28,107 bases of DNA from Prasinococcaceae sp. CCMP 1430 (GCA_013416795.1 RQSC01001207.1:83308-111414), one strand, 5' to 3'. Positions 9,336 to 19,561 are shown, numbered from the stretch's first letter. Numbers and translations are program-made. The notes: generated by a model not told the origin, from the letters alone.

Positions 9336-11351
9336 TCAAGTCTCGAGCAAGTCCAGCTCCCCCACCAGCGAGTCCACCCACTGCGTGTCCTGGCCGTTCA
9401 GCGAGTCCTTGCTCGCAACGCGCAGCATGCTCAGCGCGTCCTTGCTTGACACGCGCTTCATGCTCTGCAGTGAGCTCGCGCCGGGCTTCTGCACGCCATG
9501 CTGCATTGCTGTCAGCCAGCTCGAGCCGGTATAGTTCTGGCTGCCCAGCACGAGACCTGTGGCGCCGACGCCCGTCGCACTGAAGGAGTAGTTCAAGTCG
9601 GAGCTCCCACGGCTGGCCATCGACCCAATCGGAGTCATCGACGCGTCTGCGGTAGCGGGCAAACCCACGATCTGCCTCAACTCAGAAGGGTACGTGCCTT
9701 GGGCTGACTTGGCCGGCTGGCGCTTGTCGAAATGCTGGGAGGAGGGAGAAGAGCCCGGGACGCCCAGGTCGGCGGCGATGTCGCTGCCTCCTGTGAAGTC
9801 GTACGCGTCGTACGCGGGGCCTGACACAAGCGGGCGCCGCCGCGGCGGCAGCTGCCGCTCTGGGGCTGGTGGCGCTGAGTCCGCTGCGCGCAGCTCGCTT
9901 GGGCAGTGTGCAAAGAAGCACACGCGCCGCGGGCACGTGCGCCCGTCCTTGCAGAGCTGGGTGCGATAGCGGCTCGGGTGCAGCCAGCACTCGAAGACGC
10001 CGTGTGCGAACTCGCACGCATCCCCACGACGGCAGGTTCCTTTGCGGAAGTCGGGACAAGCCGTACCGCTGTACGCGAACCTTCGCGGGTCCCGGCGGCG
10101 GGCCTTCTCACCGGGATGCGCGAACGGACACTCCGTCCAGTCATGCGCGCGCGTCTTGGGGCACATGCGCACCTTGAATTCGTACATGCGGAAGAAGTCC
10201 GTCTGATACTCGTCGCGGTCGATTTCGATGCCGTCAAGGGCGGTGCCAGGACTCGCCGGGAATGCGTTCTTCGCAGAGGCCTGCTGCGATGCCGCGCCGT
10301 TGGACGCCGACATTGCAGCCGCCGCGGCAGCGGCAGCCGCCGCGGCGACACCCGCGCTGGAGGATGCATCTCCGCCGGCCATGTGCCTGCGCTGCTGCAG
10401 CTGCTGTTGCTCACCCGGCCGCTGCTGCTGCTCTTGCTCCCGCTGCACTGGTCGCTCGGAGTGCGCGGGAGGTTGTGCCGGCGCCCCAACGGCCACCCCG
10501 GGCGTCCCTCCAAGCATGACCTGGAGGGCGGTCAGCACCTCTGCGGATGGCATGGGCGCCGCCCTCTCCGCCCCTATAGTCCCCCTCTGTTGCGCGAGGC
10601 CGTAGATGACGTCCACGGGCCTGTGTCCGTGCGCGTCGGCCGCTGACGTGTCCGCGCCGCGCTGCATGAGCAACGCGGCGCTCTGCACGGCGGTCGCCGA
10701 ACCGCCAGCTGCCGCACAGTGCAGCGCTGTCATCCCGTCGTCGGGAGAGCGCGCATTTGGGTCGGCGCCTGCGTCGAGCAGCATCTTGAGGCAGTCCAGC
10801 GCGCCGACCTGTGCGGCGACCATGGTGGGCGTGCGCTGGACGCGCGCGCCGTCGTGTGCGCCGACAGCACCCGCGGGTCTCGCAGCATGGTCTGCCGGCC
10901 ACGGCGCGAACGTATCCATACCCGCTGGCAGGCCATAGCTGAGTGCTTGGCGGAGCTCGTCCGTGTCGCCGCGCGAGGCCGCGCTGAGAGCGGCGTACGC
11001 GAGCGATCTCATCGCCGCGCTGGCCGCGCCGCGCGCGTCCCCGCCCTCGCCCGCGGCGCCATGCGGGTGCGTCCCGTGCACCTGCCCCCACGCGTGCATC
11101 GGCTGGCCCCACGCCTGCTGCTGCGCGAGAAGGCTCTGCATCGCCACCTCCATTGCGGCGGCGACCTCGCTCCCGCTGTTCAGCATCGCCAGCTGCGCGT
11201 GCGAGGGCGCGGGCGCCACTGCCTGCGATGCGAGCTGCTGGCCGCGCATGCCTGTGGCGGCGGCCGCCGCGGCCGCGTGCTTGGCGCCGTGCGCCGCGGN
11301 CGTCAGCGCGAGCTCCTGCGCCGGGCAGTTGACCACCTTCAGCTGCGCCAT
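9336..11351 (-). CDS. Ankyrin + RR-TZF tandem CCCH zinc-finger regulator
   Basis: This is the plant-specific arginine-rich tandem zinc-finger class, which acts in mRNA turnover, stress and development and shuttles between nucleus and cytoplasmic granules. It has 671 residues, assuming the N is one base. An ankyrin pair lies at about 155-245 ([20 protein letters not shown] and [10 protein letters not shown]). The arginine-rich block [16 protein letters not shown] plus [12 protein letters not shown] is at about 393-425. Finger 1 is C-x7-C-x5-C-x3-H (CPDFRKGTC to CEFAH, near 432-452), and finger 2 is C-x5-C-x4-C-x3-H (CKDGRTC to CFFAH, near 466-485). Spacing and the linker [13 protein letters not shown] match the plant family closely. 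Between the domains are Gln-rich and poly-Ala runs. The C-terminal Ser-rich part repeats [12 protein letters not shown] and [11 protein letters not shown]. The ATG at 11351 is followed by an N at residue 18, so the N-terminus is less certain. Confidence 0.92.
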   Translation of the reverse strand: MAQLKVVNCPAQELALTXAAHGAKHAAAAAAATGMRGQQLASQAVAPAPSHAQLAMLNSGSEVAAAMEVAMQSLLAQQQAWGQPMHAWGQVHGTHPHGAAGEGGDARGAASAAMRSLAYAALSAASRGDTDELRQALSYGLPAGMDTFAPWPADHAARPAGAVGAHDGARVQRTPTMVAAQVGALDCLKMLLDAGADPNARSPDDGMTALHCAAAGGSATAVQSAALLMQRGADTSAADAHGHRPVDVIYGLAQQRGTIGAERAAPMPSAEVLTALQVMLGGTPGVAVGAPAQPPAHSERPVQREQEQQQRPGEQQQLQQRRHMAGGDASSSAGVAAAAAAAAAAAMSASNGAASQQASAKNAFPASPGTALDGIEIDRDEYQTDFFRMYEFKVRMCPKTRAHDWTECPFAHPGEKARRRDPRRFAYSGTACPDFRKGTCRRGDACEFAHGVFECWLHPSRYRTQLCKDGRTCPRRVCFFAHCPSELRAADSAPPAPERQLPPRRRPLVSGPAYDAYDFTGGSDIAADLGVPGSSPSSQHFDKRQPAKSAQGTYPSELRQIVGLPATADASMTPIGSMASRGSSDLNYSFSATGVGATGLVLGSQNYTGSSWLTAMQHGVQKPGASSLQSMKRVSSKDALSMLRVASKDSLNGQDTQWVDSLVGELDLLET
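11300..11300. other. Ambiguous base, possible collapsed gap, in the RR-TZF N-terminus
   Basis: A single N follows GCGCCGCGG within codon 18 of the zinc-finger gene. The frame on both sides agrees only if the missing length is a multiple of three. Confidence 0.7.
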
Positions 11352-12599
11352 CGCCGTCGGCGCGAGCGTGCAGACGACGATCGAAGGACCGAATCCGCGG
11401 GCGCGTCCGCGCGTGGTCCGGGGCGAAAGGCGCGCGCGCGCGTGCAACAGGCAGGGGAGGGGAGGGGGAGGAGCAGCGCAGCGCTGCGCCGCGCGCGCGC
11501 GCTGTGCGGCGCCCGCGCGCAACCGCTGCCGTCACCCGGCTCGCGCGCGAATTCCGCACCGCACCGCAATTCGAAACCTCAAATTGCACCTATGACAATT
11601 CACGATATGTAATTGAAACGCATTTCGTGCCGGGCCGGGGATATCGCGCGCGCGGCGGTTGATTTTTTTGATTTTTGGGGGGGGCGGGACGCAGCGAGCG
11701 GATGGCAAACACACGTACATTTGCTGTATGGATCGAGGGTCGCGAGGGCGAGCGTGCCCCGACGGTGGCGCCCGGCGAAGGCGAAGAGCCCCTCGTGGTT
11801 CATCAACAAAATTCGCCCTTAACCGGACAGCGCGGTCGCGCTCAACCTGCGAGGCGCGCCACCACACGCCGCGCGCGCGCGCGGCGCACGCCCGTCCCGG
11901 TCGCATGCGCATTTGATGGGAGTTTTCCCCGTCGTTGGGGACAGTTACAGACCCTGTGCAAAGGACCCCATCGCATGGCGGCGTGAGCCGAGGTCAAAAC
12001 GAACCCGCGAGGGTTTGGGGAGCGCCGCGCCGCGCAGGCGGCGGCGCGCGGGGCGAGCGCGCGCCTCGAGCTCGAGCGCGAGCTGTGAGGGGCGAAAGCG
12101 CTCGCCCGTGGGGGAAAGTCAGGCCGCCCCGCGCGCAGCAGCGGAGCCGGGTCCCCACAGGGGGCTCCGGTCCATGTCCCCCCAAACGAGGAGGGGAAGG
12201 AGGATCTCGAGTGCGAGGTGGGCCGCGAGGAGGGATGACGGCCGAAGGCCCGCTCGGGTCGCGCGCCCCGGCCCGCCACACGCCCCGCGCGCATCAGCAA
12301 ACAGACCGGGCGCCGCCACCAGGGACGTCTCTCTTTTTGGTTACAATTGGTGTTGGAACTTGCTGATCATGTTTGGCCGGGGCGCGGGCACGCCGCTGCC
12401 CGCCACGCGCTCTGCCACCATGCACAGGTGCGCGCCTGCCCCGGACCAGAAGAATGAAAAGTACATGCGGTGTGCTACGCACCGCGAGAGGGCGATCATC
12501 CCCGCCCTCCGTCTATGAAGTCCTTCCTCGCTCGGTCATCGTTTGTCGTAGCAATACTTGTTTCACACAGGGTTGTGTACACATGGATCGAAGTTGCGC
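11352..12599. other. Long intergenic region between two minus-strand regulators
   Basis: It covers the 5' side of the zinc-finger gene and the 3' side of the AP2-GATA gene. An AT-rich patch at 11570-11630 lies about 220-280 bases upstream of the zinc-finger ATG and is a reasonable promoter. A T-run followed by eight G sits near 11664-11684. I searched the plus-strand frames for the missing N-terminus of the D-threonine aldolase and did not find it. No gene is supported. Confidence 0.5.
12341..12345 (-). promoter_or_regulatory. Possible TGTAA poly(A) signal of the AP2-GATA gene
   Basis: TTACA on the plus strand reads TGTAA on the minus strand, 255 bases beyond the AP2-GATA stop. The distance is longer than for the other genes here, so this is tentative. 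Confidence 0.35.
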
Positions 12600-14666
12600 T
12601 CAGGACGCCTTGCGCCCATCCTCGTCGAGGGTGAGGCGCGACGAGCGCCAGCGCATGCCGCACGCGTTGCAGAGCGTCTTGGGCCCGGCCGGTCCAGCGC
12701 GCCACTGTGGCGTCTTCTGCACACCGCAGCACGAGCACGCCAGGCCCTCATCGACCGTGTCGGGCGTGGCGCCGCCACCGCCCTCCGCCGGCCCCGCCGC
12801 CTTCCTGGCGGCGCCCGCCTCCTTGGCCTCCGAGCCACCGATGCTCACGCCCGGCGGGTGCGCGAGCTCGAACGAAGCGGCGGCCAGCGCCTTGGGCTTG
12901 CCCTCGAAGGGCGCTTTGGGCTGCGCCTGCGGCTTCGGCTTTGTCTCGCTCTGGAGCTGCTTGGCCTCGGCGGGGTGCGCCTGCGTCGCGGGCGTATCAA
13001 CGACCTCGCGCGGCGGCAGCGGCGGCTGCAGGTCGAACATGATCGCCTTCTTGACGAGCTCCGGGTCCTTGGGCTTGGTCTTCCTGTCCGCCTTGGGCTT
13101 GCTAGCCGACTTTGGGGACGGCTTGGGCTGCCTGGCCTGAGCCGCCCGCTGCTGCTGCTGCAGCTGCAGTGCTGCTGGCGACGGTGTTGCGGTGGTCGTG
13201 TGCGCCCAGGCGTTCACGGTCGGGGTGGCCGCCGAGGCTGCCTTGGTGCCGCTCCCCGTTTTTCTGTAGCCCGAGTCGTCCGCCGACAGGTCTGCCTGGA
13301 ACATGAGCTCCCCCTCGTCCTCGCGTGGGTGCGATTGCTGGGGCTGGTGCACTTGGTGCATGTGCGCGAGCCACTGCGCGTTGCCCCCTGCGGCGTCAAC
13401 CTTGCGCTGCGTGGGGCCGTCGAAGGCAGGCACTTGCTCGCATTCCATGCCCATGCCCAGGGTGTCGAAGAGCTCCTCGTCCAGCGGCACGATGTCCTCG
13501 CCGGACCCGAGCACCACGTCCTCGTCCATAGAGAAGAGCGCCCCCCCCAGCGTTGCGTCGATCATCGCGGCGTAGTCCTCAGCCACCGCGCTCAGCCGGC
13601 GACCAACAGCGCCGTTGCCCTCGGCGGCTGCGTCCTCCTCGCCGCCGTATGGCAGCAGCGAGTCCACCAGGCCGCCATAGGCGCTGTCGAGGCAGCCGTC
13701 GACGTCGAACTCTCCGCTGTGTGCGAACGGGTCTTCCGCTCCTGCGCCGCTGCCGGCCTGTGCGCGCTGGCCCGGAAGCGTGGACGCGCTCATCTTGCGG
13801 TCCTCTTCGATCACGCCCGCGGCCATCGCGTCCACGTCGGCGCTGCCGTCCGAACCGTCGGACATGGTCGCGCCGCCGGGCAGCACGATCTCGGTCGTGA
13901 TGACCTCTGCCGCGATGATGGTGCCGCCGCTGAGCACCTTGCCCGCCTTGTCGCGCTTCTTGTTGGCACTCCCGGCACCTGCGGAGGCCGGGCCGGTGCC
14001 ACCGGACAGCACGTTCCTCTTGGCGGGCGTCTCGTGGCCCACGGGGAAGTTTGTGACCGCTGCGTCCCCGCGGATGCCGCGCGCGGCCTTGTCGTACGCG
14101 CGCGCGGCCTCCTCGGCGCTGTCGAAGGTGCCCAGCCACAGGCGCACGCCGCGCTGCGGGTCGCGGATCTCGGCCGCCCACTTGCCCCACGGTCGCTGCC
14201 GCACGCCGCGGAAGACGCTGCTCACCTCCTTCTTGCCCGCACTCGCCTTGGCACCGGCGCTGCCGCCCGACTTGGGAACGCCCTGCTTCAGCGGCGTCTG
14301 CGGCGACGCGCCGCCGCTCGCCAGCGCGTCCTCCTCCTCGGGGGTAATCGGGCGGCTGCCGTCGCCGCCGCTGCCGTTCGCCGCGCCGGTCTGCGCCCCG
14401 TTGGCCGCGCCGCCGGCGGGCGGCATCGGCCCGCGCCCGAGGCCTGCCGCGTCGGCGAGCGCCGACACGTTGCGCACCTTGACGGTGGGCATCGTGCGCG
14501 AGCGCTGGCCTTTCACCGCCGATCCGCCGCCCATCGAGCGCCGCCCCTTTGGCACGGACACGAGCCCGGAGCCGGACGAGAATCCGAGCGCGGACGTGGG
14601 CGCCGGCGTGCCGCCGCTCATACTCGGCGTCGGCGAGTCGACCACGGCGCGCCCGTGCGGCTGCAT
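12600..14666 (-). CDS. AP2/ERF + GATA zinc-finger fusion transcription factor
   Basis: One uninterrupted frame of 688 codons carries both DNA-binding domains. The AP2 domain is at about residues 150-205 ([38 protein letters not shown] and [15 protein letters not shown]), with the conserved Arg and Trp contact residues. The GATA finger is at about 645-675 with C-x2-C-x18-C-x2-C spacing ([16 protein letters not shown] to LCNACGMRW), the plant-type 18-residue loop. Between them are an acidic, hydrophobic-rich stretch ([15 protein letters not shown]) resembling an activation domain, a Gln-rich run, and a Lys/Pro-rich segment. The start at 14666 is the first ATG that does not overlap the opposing aldolase exon; the frame continues to 15065 but that part is antisense aldolase. 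It is expected to act in the nucleus; target genes are unknown. Confidence 0.85.
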   Translation of the reverse strand: MQPHGRAVVDSPTPSMSGGTPAPTSALGFSSGSGLVSVPKGRRSMGGGSAVKGQRSRTMPTVKVRNVSALADAAGLGRGPMPPAGGAANGAQTGAANGSGGDGSRPITPEEEDALASGGASPQTPLKQGVPKSGGSAGAKASAGKKEVSSVFRGVRQRPWGKWAAEIRDPQRGVRLWLGTFDSAEEAARAYDKAARGIRGDAAVTNFPVGHETPAKRNVLSGGTGPASAGAGSANKKRDKAGKVLSGGTIIAAEVITTEIVLPGGATMSDGSDGSADVDAMAAGVIEEDRKMSASTLPGQRAQAGSGAGAEDPFAHSGEFDVDGCLDSAYGGLVDSLLPYGGEEDAAAEGNGAVGRRLSAVAEDYAAMIDATLGGALFSMDEDVVLGSGEDIVPLDEELFDTLGMGMECEQVPAFDGPTQRKVDAAGGNAQWLAHMHQVHQPQQSHPREDEGELMFQADLSADDSGYRKTGSGTKAASAATPTVNAWAHTTTATPSPAALQLQQQQRAAQARQPKPSPKSASKPKADRKTKPKDPELVKKAIMFDLQPPLPPREVVDTPATQAHPAEAKQLQSETKPKPQAQPKAPFEGKPKALAAASFELAHPPGVSIGGSEAKEAGAARKAAGPAEGGGGATPDTVDEGLACSCCGVQKTPQWRAGPAGPKTLCNACGMRWRSSRLTLDEDGRKAS

Positions 14667-14696
14667 CTGCGCGGCGATCGGCGCCGCGAGCGGCAG

Positions 14697-15720
14697 CTGC
14701 GCCGCCGGCTGCGACGCGCCGGGATTCTGCGCGCAGACGGTGAGCGAGGCCGAGGCCCTCGCCCCCCTGAGCGAGGTCCTGGGCGCGCCGGTGGACGTGC
14801 TGGTGTCAAACCAGACGGTGGGCGCGGGCAAGGTGGCGCGCCTCGCCGCGCTGGCCGCCGACGCGCGCATGACGCTGTCGGCGTGCGTGGACTCGCTGGA
14901 GAACGCGCGCGACGTGGGCGCGGCGTGCGAGGCCGCGGGGGCCACCCTCGACGCCGTCGTCGAGGTGGACGTCGGCCAGCGCCGCTGCGGCACCCCCACG
15001 GCGTCCGCCGCGGCGGACCTCGCCGAGGCCATAGCGATGGGCGACGTCCCCGGGCTGCGCTTCAAGGGCCTGCAGTGCTACCACGGCGGCATCCAGCACG
15101 TGCGCGCGCTCGACGCGCGCGCGGCCGCGGCCGCCGAGGCGCACGCCAAGGCGCGCGAGGCGGTCGGCGCGTGCGTCGAGCGCGGCATCGCCGTGGAGTA
15201 CGTCACGGGCGGAGGCACGGGGACCTTCGAGTACGAGCTCGCCAGCGGACTGTACACCGAGCTCCAGCCGGGGAGCTACTTCTTCATGGACGGCGACTAC
15301 GGTCGCAACGAGTGGGAGTCCGGCGCGCTGCCCGAGCAGGCCATGTGGGTGCTCGCCACGGTCATCTCGGCGCACGAGGGCAACGACTACGTCGTGGTCG
15401 ACGCGGGCTCCAAGGCGGTCTCCACGGACGCTGGCCCGCCGCGCGTGCGCGTCGCGCCCAGCCTCGGGGAAGGCGGCGAGGCCCCCGGCGGCAACGCGGA
15501 CGCGCTGGTGTACGCGTGCGCCGGCGACGAGCACGGCATAATCTCGCTCGCCGAGGGCGCGGGCGAGGGCGCCGAGCTGCCCAGGCTGGGCTCGAAGCTC
15601 TTCCTCGCGCCGGGGCACGTCGACCCGACCACCAACATGCACAAGCACTGGATCGTCATCGACGAGGACGACGTCGTGGAGGACGTGTGGCCCATCGAGG
15701 CGCAGGGGCCAGGGCTGTAG
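14697..15720 (+). CDS. D-threonine aldolase / D-serine dehydratase-like, 5' truncated
   Basis: This is the C-terminal part (about 340 residues) of a fold-type III PLP enzyme that cleaves D-threonine to glycine and acetaldehyde with a divalent metal. Visible parts are [19 protein letters not shown], then [42 protein letters not shown], and [12 protein letters not shown]. The metal site is PGHVDPTTN (His-x-Asp, as in D-threonine aldolases rather than His-x-Cys of D-serine dehydratases). The N-terminal segment with the PLP-binding lysine (RPHxKTHK in the family) is missing. A possible splice acceptor (GAGCGGCAG, ending at 14696) suggests an upstream exon, but none is found in the 3 kb to the left, which is occupied by the AP2-GATA gene on the other strand. 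It is either a gene with a distant exon, a broken copy, or a bad join. Confidence 0.82.
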
Positions 15721-15953
15721 GTGGCGGTGGTGGGTGGGGTGGTGGGTGGGGTGGGGGGCGGTGGCGGAGGGCCACGCGGCGCACGCGCGCGCGCACGCGC
15801 ACGCACGCACGCACGCACGCACGCACACACATACACAACATACATACATACAAACATACACACACACATATGCACACGCGCGTGCACGTGCTCGCACGAG
15901 AGAGGGGATAGGCTATGGTACAGCGCGCGTGCGCTCATGCTCGCGTCGAAGAG
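15721..15953. repeat. ACGC/ACAC microsatellite between convergent genes
   Basis: After a GGTGG-rich stretch, 15780-15898 is almost pure alternating purine-pyrimidine sequence: GCAC units, then ACAC, then ACAT. It occupies the short interval between the aldolase and DUF2009 stops. No gene. Confidence 0.75.
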
Positions 15954-17834
15954 CTAGTCCCACTTGCCGTCGAAGGATGCGAAGCCCGCCAGCTTGAAGA
16001 CGGCGTGGAAGGGCTTGCTCTCGAGCTTGGAGCACCAGTTCCACGCCGACGTGAGCCGGCCGTCGATGCACGAGCCCGCCATCATGAAGTTGTCCGCGCC
16101 CGAGCCGTCGAATGCGTGCCTGAAGAAGTCGCACAGGATGTCCAGGCGGCACTCCTCCGGCCCCCCGAAGGCCTCGTCGAGGTAGGTGCGCAGCGCCTCG
16201 TCCTCGGCCAGCCTCCCTCCCGGCTCGAGCTGCCGCAGCACGTTGGCGAGGGGGCCGAGGATGCGCGGCACCTGCGTGTATTTGTCGATGAAGACTAGCG
16301 CATTGGGCACGGCGCGGTCGCCCAGGTGCACCACGCTGCTGCCCACCCAGCTCCCGCAGCGCTGCTGGCAGCGGTGCAGCACGCCGTGCATGGCAGAGCT
16401 CACGCGGCGCGCCTGCTGCAGCCTGTTGAGCCCCTGCCCCGTGTCGGCGAGGCGGTAGGCGTTGCTCCCGTCGAGCAGGTCCTCCTCGGCGAGGCACCAC
16501 AGGCGGAAGAAGTCGCCCAATATGTCCGACCACAGCGACAGCGTCTGCTCGATGAATGCGTACTGCCGCGAGTGGTCGTGCGTGAGGCGCGCGCCGCGCT
16601 CGCCCACGCGGATGCCCAGGTCGCGCGCGGCGCACCGCGGCGCCGCGCGGTCGAAGTCCCTCCGCAGGCAGCTCAACAGCTTGTCGCAGGGGTCCCTGTT
16701 GAACCTCAGGAAGTTCTCGTTGTCCCCCACGCTGTACAGGCACTGCCGGATGCCCTCCGCGCCCATCTTCGCACTTGCGTACTTGTTGGCGATGTGCTCC
16801 ACCGCGCGCTCCTTCTGGCGGATCTCGCGCTGCACCGCGAAGCGCGACTTGCCCTCGGCATGGATCTCGGCCGTGGCGAGGCCCAGGTACTCGTCCCGCA
16901 GCACCGCGCCACAGCCCGCCGCCTCGAGCACCGAGCGCACCGTCTTCACGGGCGCCACGCAGGAGAACTCCAGCAGGTCCTGGATCTCCGGGGTGTTGGA
17001 GTCCTGCAGGAGGCACACCAGCTTGCCGTAGTCCGAGCGCAGCTTGTCGGGGTTCATGATCTGCGTGCGTGCGTGCGTGCGTGTGTATGCGCGTGCGCGC
17101 GTGTGTATGGGAAGGGGCGGTCAGGCACACGCACGCACACACGTGCGCGCGCGCACACACACACACACGCACACGCACGTGGGGTCGCACGCACGCGCAC
17201 GCGGGCGCACACCCACCTTGTACCTCCGCGCCAGCTCGAACGCCGTGCGGAACCACTCTTCGTTCTGCACGAACTCGCGGTCCTTCACGAGCTTCTGGCC
17301 TCCGCGGTAGTCCGCGGCGACATACAGGCCGCTGAGGATGGCGCACACGTCGAGCAGCTGCTTGTGAATGCGCTTGGCCCTCGAGCCGTAGGTGAGCACG
17401 TCGACCTGTAGGCGAGAGGAACAGCCGTCAGCCTCACTGCGCGGTGCACACAAGCACACAGACGCACAGACGCAAACACACACACACACAGGCGCGTGCC
17501 CACGTGCCTTGTCGGTGTACTCGCTGACGTCGAGCGCGGCAGAGACGAGGCGCAGCGTCTTGCGCTCCTTGAGCGTGAGGCGCACGGGGATGAAGCGCGC
17601 GCGGTCGGCGATGTCGTCGACGTTGTACCGCCGCACGACGTCGTCGTCGGGGGGGGGCAGCATGACGTCCTCCAGCTGCGCCTCCTCGGCGAGGCGCGCC
17701 TCGCGCGCCGCCTCCGCCGCAGCGTCGACGACGGCCTCCGCACGGAGGTTGAAGTCGGAGTCCGTCACATCGGCGGTGTCCTTGTCCAGCACGGACGTGA
17801 GCGGCGCGCCGTCGCGCATCTCCGCGTCGCCCAT
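15954..17834 (-). CDS. DUF2009 (UPF0652-type) conserved protein, three exons
   Basis: This is a conserved eukaryotic protein of unknown biochemical role. Exons are 17834-17508, 17405-17217 and 17060-15954, giving 540 residues. Junctions restore family consensus: SEYTDK joins VDVLTYGSRAKRIHKQ, and ARRYK joins IMNPDKLRSDYGKL. Intron 1 (17507-17406) uses a GC donor (CAAG|GCACGT) with a normal CTACAG acceptor. Intron 2 (17216-17061) is GT-AG. Other family landmarks are RFIPVRLTLKERKTLRL, LSGLYVAADYRGGQKL and LLEFSCVAPVKTV. The N-terminal 50 residues are acidic and Ala-rich. There is no signal peptide or membrane segment. The start ATG at 17834 is the first in frame after a microsatellite-rich leader. 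Function cannot be stated beyond the family. Confidence 0.9.
17061..17216 (-). repeat. Intron 2 of DUF2009, alternating GTGC/CACA sequence
   Basis: This GT-AG intron of 156 bases consists largely of GTGC, TGTG and GCGC dinucleotide alternation. The acceptor CAG sits at the end of a GCAC repeat. Confidence 0.75.
17406..17507 (-). other. Intron 1 of DUF2009, non-canonical GC-AG
   Basis: The donor CAAG|GCACGT resembles the consensus of GC-AG introns, and using it gives exactly the family sequence across the junction. A GT option four bases later (GCAC|GTGGGC) would shift the frame. The intron contains a CA/TG microsatellite (about 17470-17490). Confidence 0.7.
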
Positions 17835-18382
17835 CGCGTGTGCGTGCGTGTGCGCGGGTGCGTGCGTATGCGTATGCGTATGCGTGCGTGTGCGTGTGCG
17901 TGCGAATGTGTGTATGCGAGTGTGCTGGCGGCTGGCCCCTCCCGCCGCGGCGGCCACAGGGCGGGGCGGCACACGCAGCGGCGAGACCGGCGCGCGCGGT
18001 GTGACACACACGCACGCACACGCACGCACACACGCACACACACACACACGCACGCACGCACACACCAGCGCTCGCGCACCCGCCGCACCCGCTCGCGCGC
18101 ATGTCCGGATTGAAAATTCACTGTGCCCATCCGTCGATATGTGAGTCAATACGCATACATACAAAAGCGGAAGTTTTGCATTTGGATGGGAGCTATATGT
18201 TTGGGTTGAATTATTTGGGGTGTGAATAATAGGGTCCATTTTGAGCGCGGGCGTGCGTTCAGCGGCGGCTGCGGCGGCTGGCTGCGGCGGCGCCTCGGCG
18301 CCGAGGGCGCACTTTTGGCAGGGCCACCTGCGGGAGGGCGCGCGGGCGCGCGCTCCCCCGCGGCGCGGCGCGCGCGCGCGCC
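17835..18382. promoter_or_regulatory. Divergent promoter of DUF2009 and the triple-RRM gene
   Basis: The DUF2009 side carries two purine-pyrimidine microsatellites (17838-17925 and 18001-18064). The RRM side has an AT-rich patch at 18120-18245 (including GAATTATTTGG and GTGAATAATAG), unusual for this DNA and probably the core promoter. No TATA box is assigned. Confidence 0.5.
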
Positions 18383-19561
18383 ATGGTGGACGCCAAGCTC
18401 GCGCGCATCCTCAAGCGCAAGCGCCTCGAGCGGCGGAAGAAGCGCAAGGACGCCAAGGAGGCCGCGCGCTACCGGCCGGGGCACAGCATGCCGTGGATCG
18501 AGGCCAAGCCGAGCGCCGAGGCGGCCAAGGCCATGGCGAAGGCGACGGCGCAGCAGGCGGCGGGGGTGGTCGCCGCCGCAAGCGGCACGTACGAGGTGTG
18601 CCTCAAGTACGTGCCGTACGACGCCAAGGAGGACGAGATGAAGGAGTTCTTCAGCGCGTGTGGGCCCATCGACGGGCGCGTGCGCCTGCTCATGGACAGA
18701 CAGACGGGCAAGTGCAAGGGCATCGGATGGGTCACTTTCGAGACAGCCGAGGGAATGGCAAACGCGCTGGCCAATGACGGCTGCGAGTACGGCGGCCGCC
18801 ACCTAAGCATCACGCCGGGGACCACGCAGTGGCGCACGCGCTGGGACCAGCCCAAGCCCGAGCAGGGCGGCGGCGGCGGCGGCGGCGGCGGCGGCAGCGC
18901 GCCCGCGGAGGAGGAGGGCTTTAAGGTGTGCCTCAAATACCTGCCGGCGAGCACGCAGGACGCAGAGCTCAAGCAGTGGCTTGAGTCGGCCTGCGGGCGC
19001 GTGCTGGGCGAGCCTCAGCTGATGCGCTCCAAGGACGCGGCCGCGCGCTGCAAAGGCATGGGCTGGTTGCGCTTTGCCACCGAAGAAGGTCGGGAGCGCG
19101 CCGTGGCGCTGAGCGGCGCCGAGTTCGGCGGGAAGAAAGTCTCCATCACGGTTGCCACGACCGGTGGCGGTGGCGCGCGAGGGGGAGGTGAGGGGGTGGC
19201 GGCGAAGGCGGGGGCGGCAGCGGGCAACGAGTCGGATGCGGGGGCGGCCGCCGCGCCTGCCGCACCTGCGCGGGCACCCGCCGCTGCCGCGCCGCCTGTC
19301 GTGCCTGCCGCGGAGCACAAGGCGTGCCTAAAGTACCTGCCGACGAGCACGACCGAAGGCGACCTCAAGGCGTTCTTCGAGCGGCTGTGCGGACCTGTGG
19401 TGGGCACGCCGCAGATCCTGCGCGCGCCGAACGGCAAGGTCAAAGGAATGGGGTGGATCGTGTTCGCGAGCCGCGAGTCCCTCGACCGTGCGGTGGCGCG
19501 CACGGAGACAGAGTACAACGGCAAGAAGATCGGTGTGTCAGAGGCGACAACAAAGAGATAG
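18383..19561 (+). CDS. Triple-RRM RNA-binding protein, nucleolar type
   Basis: The intronless gene encodes 392 residues, starting at an ATG in a GCGCCATGG context. The basic N-terminus KRKRLERRKKRK (about residues 11-22) is a nuclear or nucleolar signal. Three RRMs follow at about residues 70-147, 180-258 and 312-390, separated by Gly-rich and Ala/Pro-rich linkers. Each has the same odd motifs: RNP2 is VCLKYVP, VCLKYLP and ACLKYLP; RNP1 is KGIGWVTF, KGMGWLRF and KGMGWIVF. The repeats look like internal triplication. The layout resembles nucleolin/NSR1-like proteins in pre-rRNA processing, but the assignment is by architecture only. A TGTAA lies 82 bases downstream. Confidence 0.88.
   Translation: MVDAKLARILKRKRLERRKKRKDAKEAARYRPGHSMPWIEAKPSAEAAKAMAKATAQQAAGVVAAASGTYEVCLKYVPYDAKEDEMKEFFSACGPIDGRVRLLMDRQTGKCKGIGWVTFETAEGMANALANDGCEYGGRHLSITPGTTQWRTRWDQPKPEQGGGGGGGGGGSAPAEEEGFKVCLKYLPASTQDAELKQWLESACGRVLGEPQLMRSKDAAARCKGMGWLRFATEEGRERAVALSGAEFGGKKVSITVATTGGGGARGGGEGVAAKAGAAAGNESDAGAAAAPAAPARAPAAAAPPVVPAAEHKACLKYLPTSTTEGDLKAFFERLCGPVVGTPQILRAPNGKVKGMGWIVFASRESLDRAVARTETEYNGKKIGVSEATTKR

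Noticed and set aside
14667-15065. Upstream extension of the AP2-GATA frame
   Set aside because: It is antisense to well-conserved aldolase sequence and has no similarity to transcription factors.
12558-15911. 1117-codon plus-strand open frame across the AP2-GATA gene and beyond
   Set aside because: It is antisense to a protein with clear domains and reads as Arg/Ala-rich low complexity. Long antisense frames are expected in DNA this GC-rich.
17835-18130. Open frames reading as Val-Cys, Arg-Ala-Cys or His-Thr repeats
   Set aside because: These are translations of CA/TG/GC microsatellites in the leader and introns of the DUF2009 gene, not proteins.
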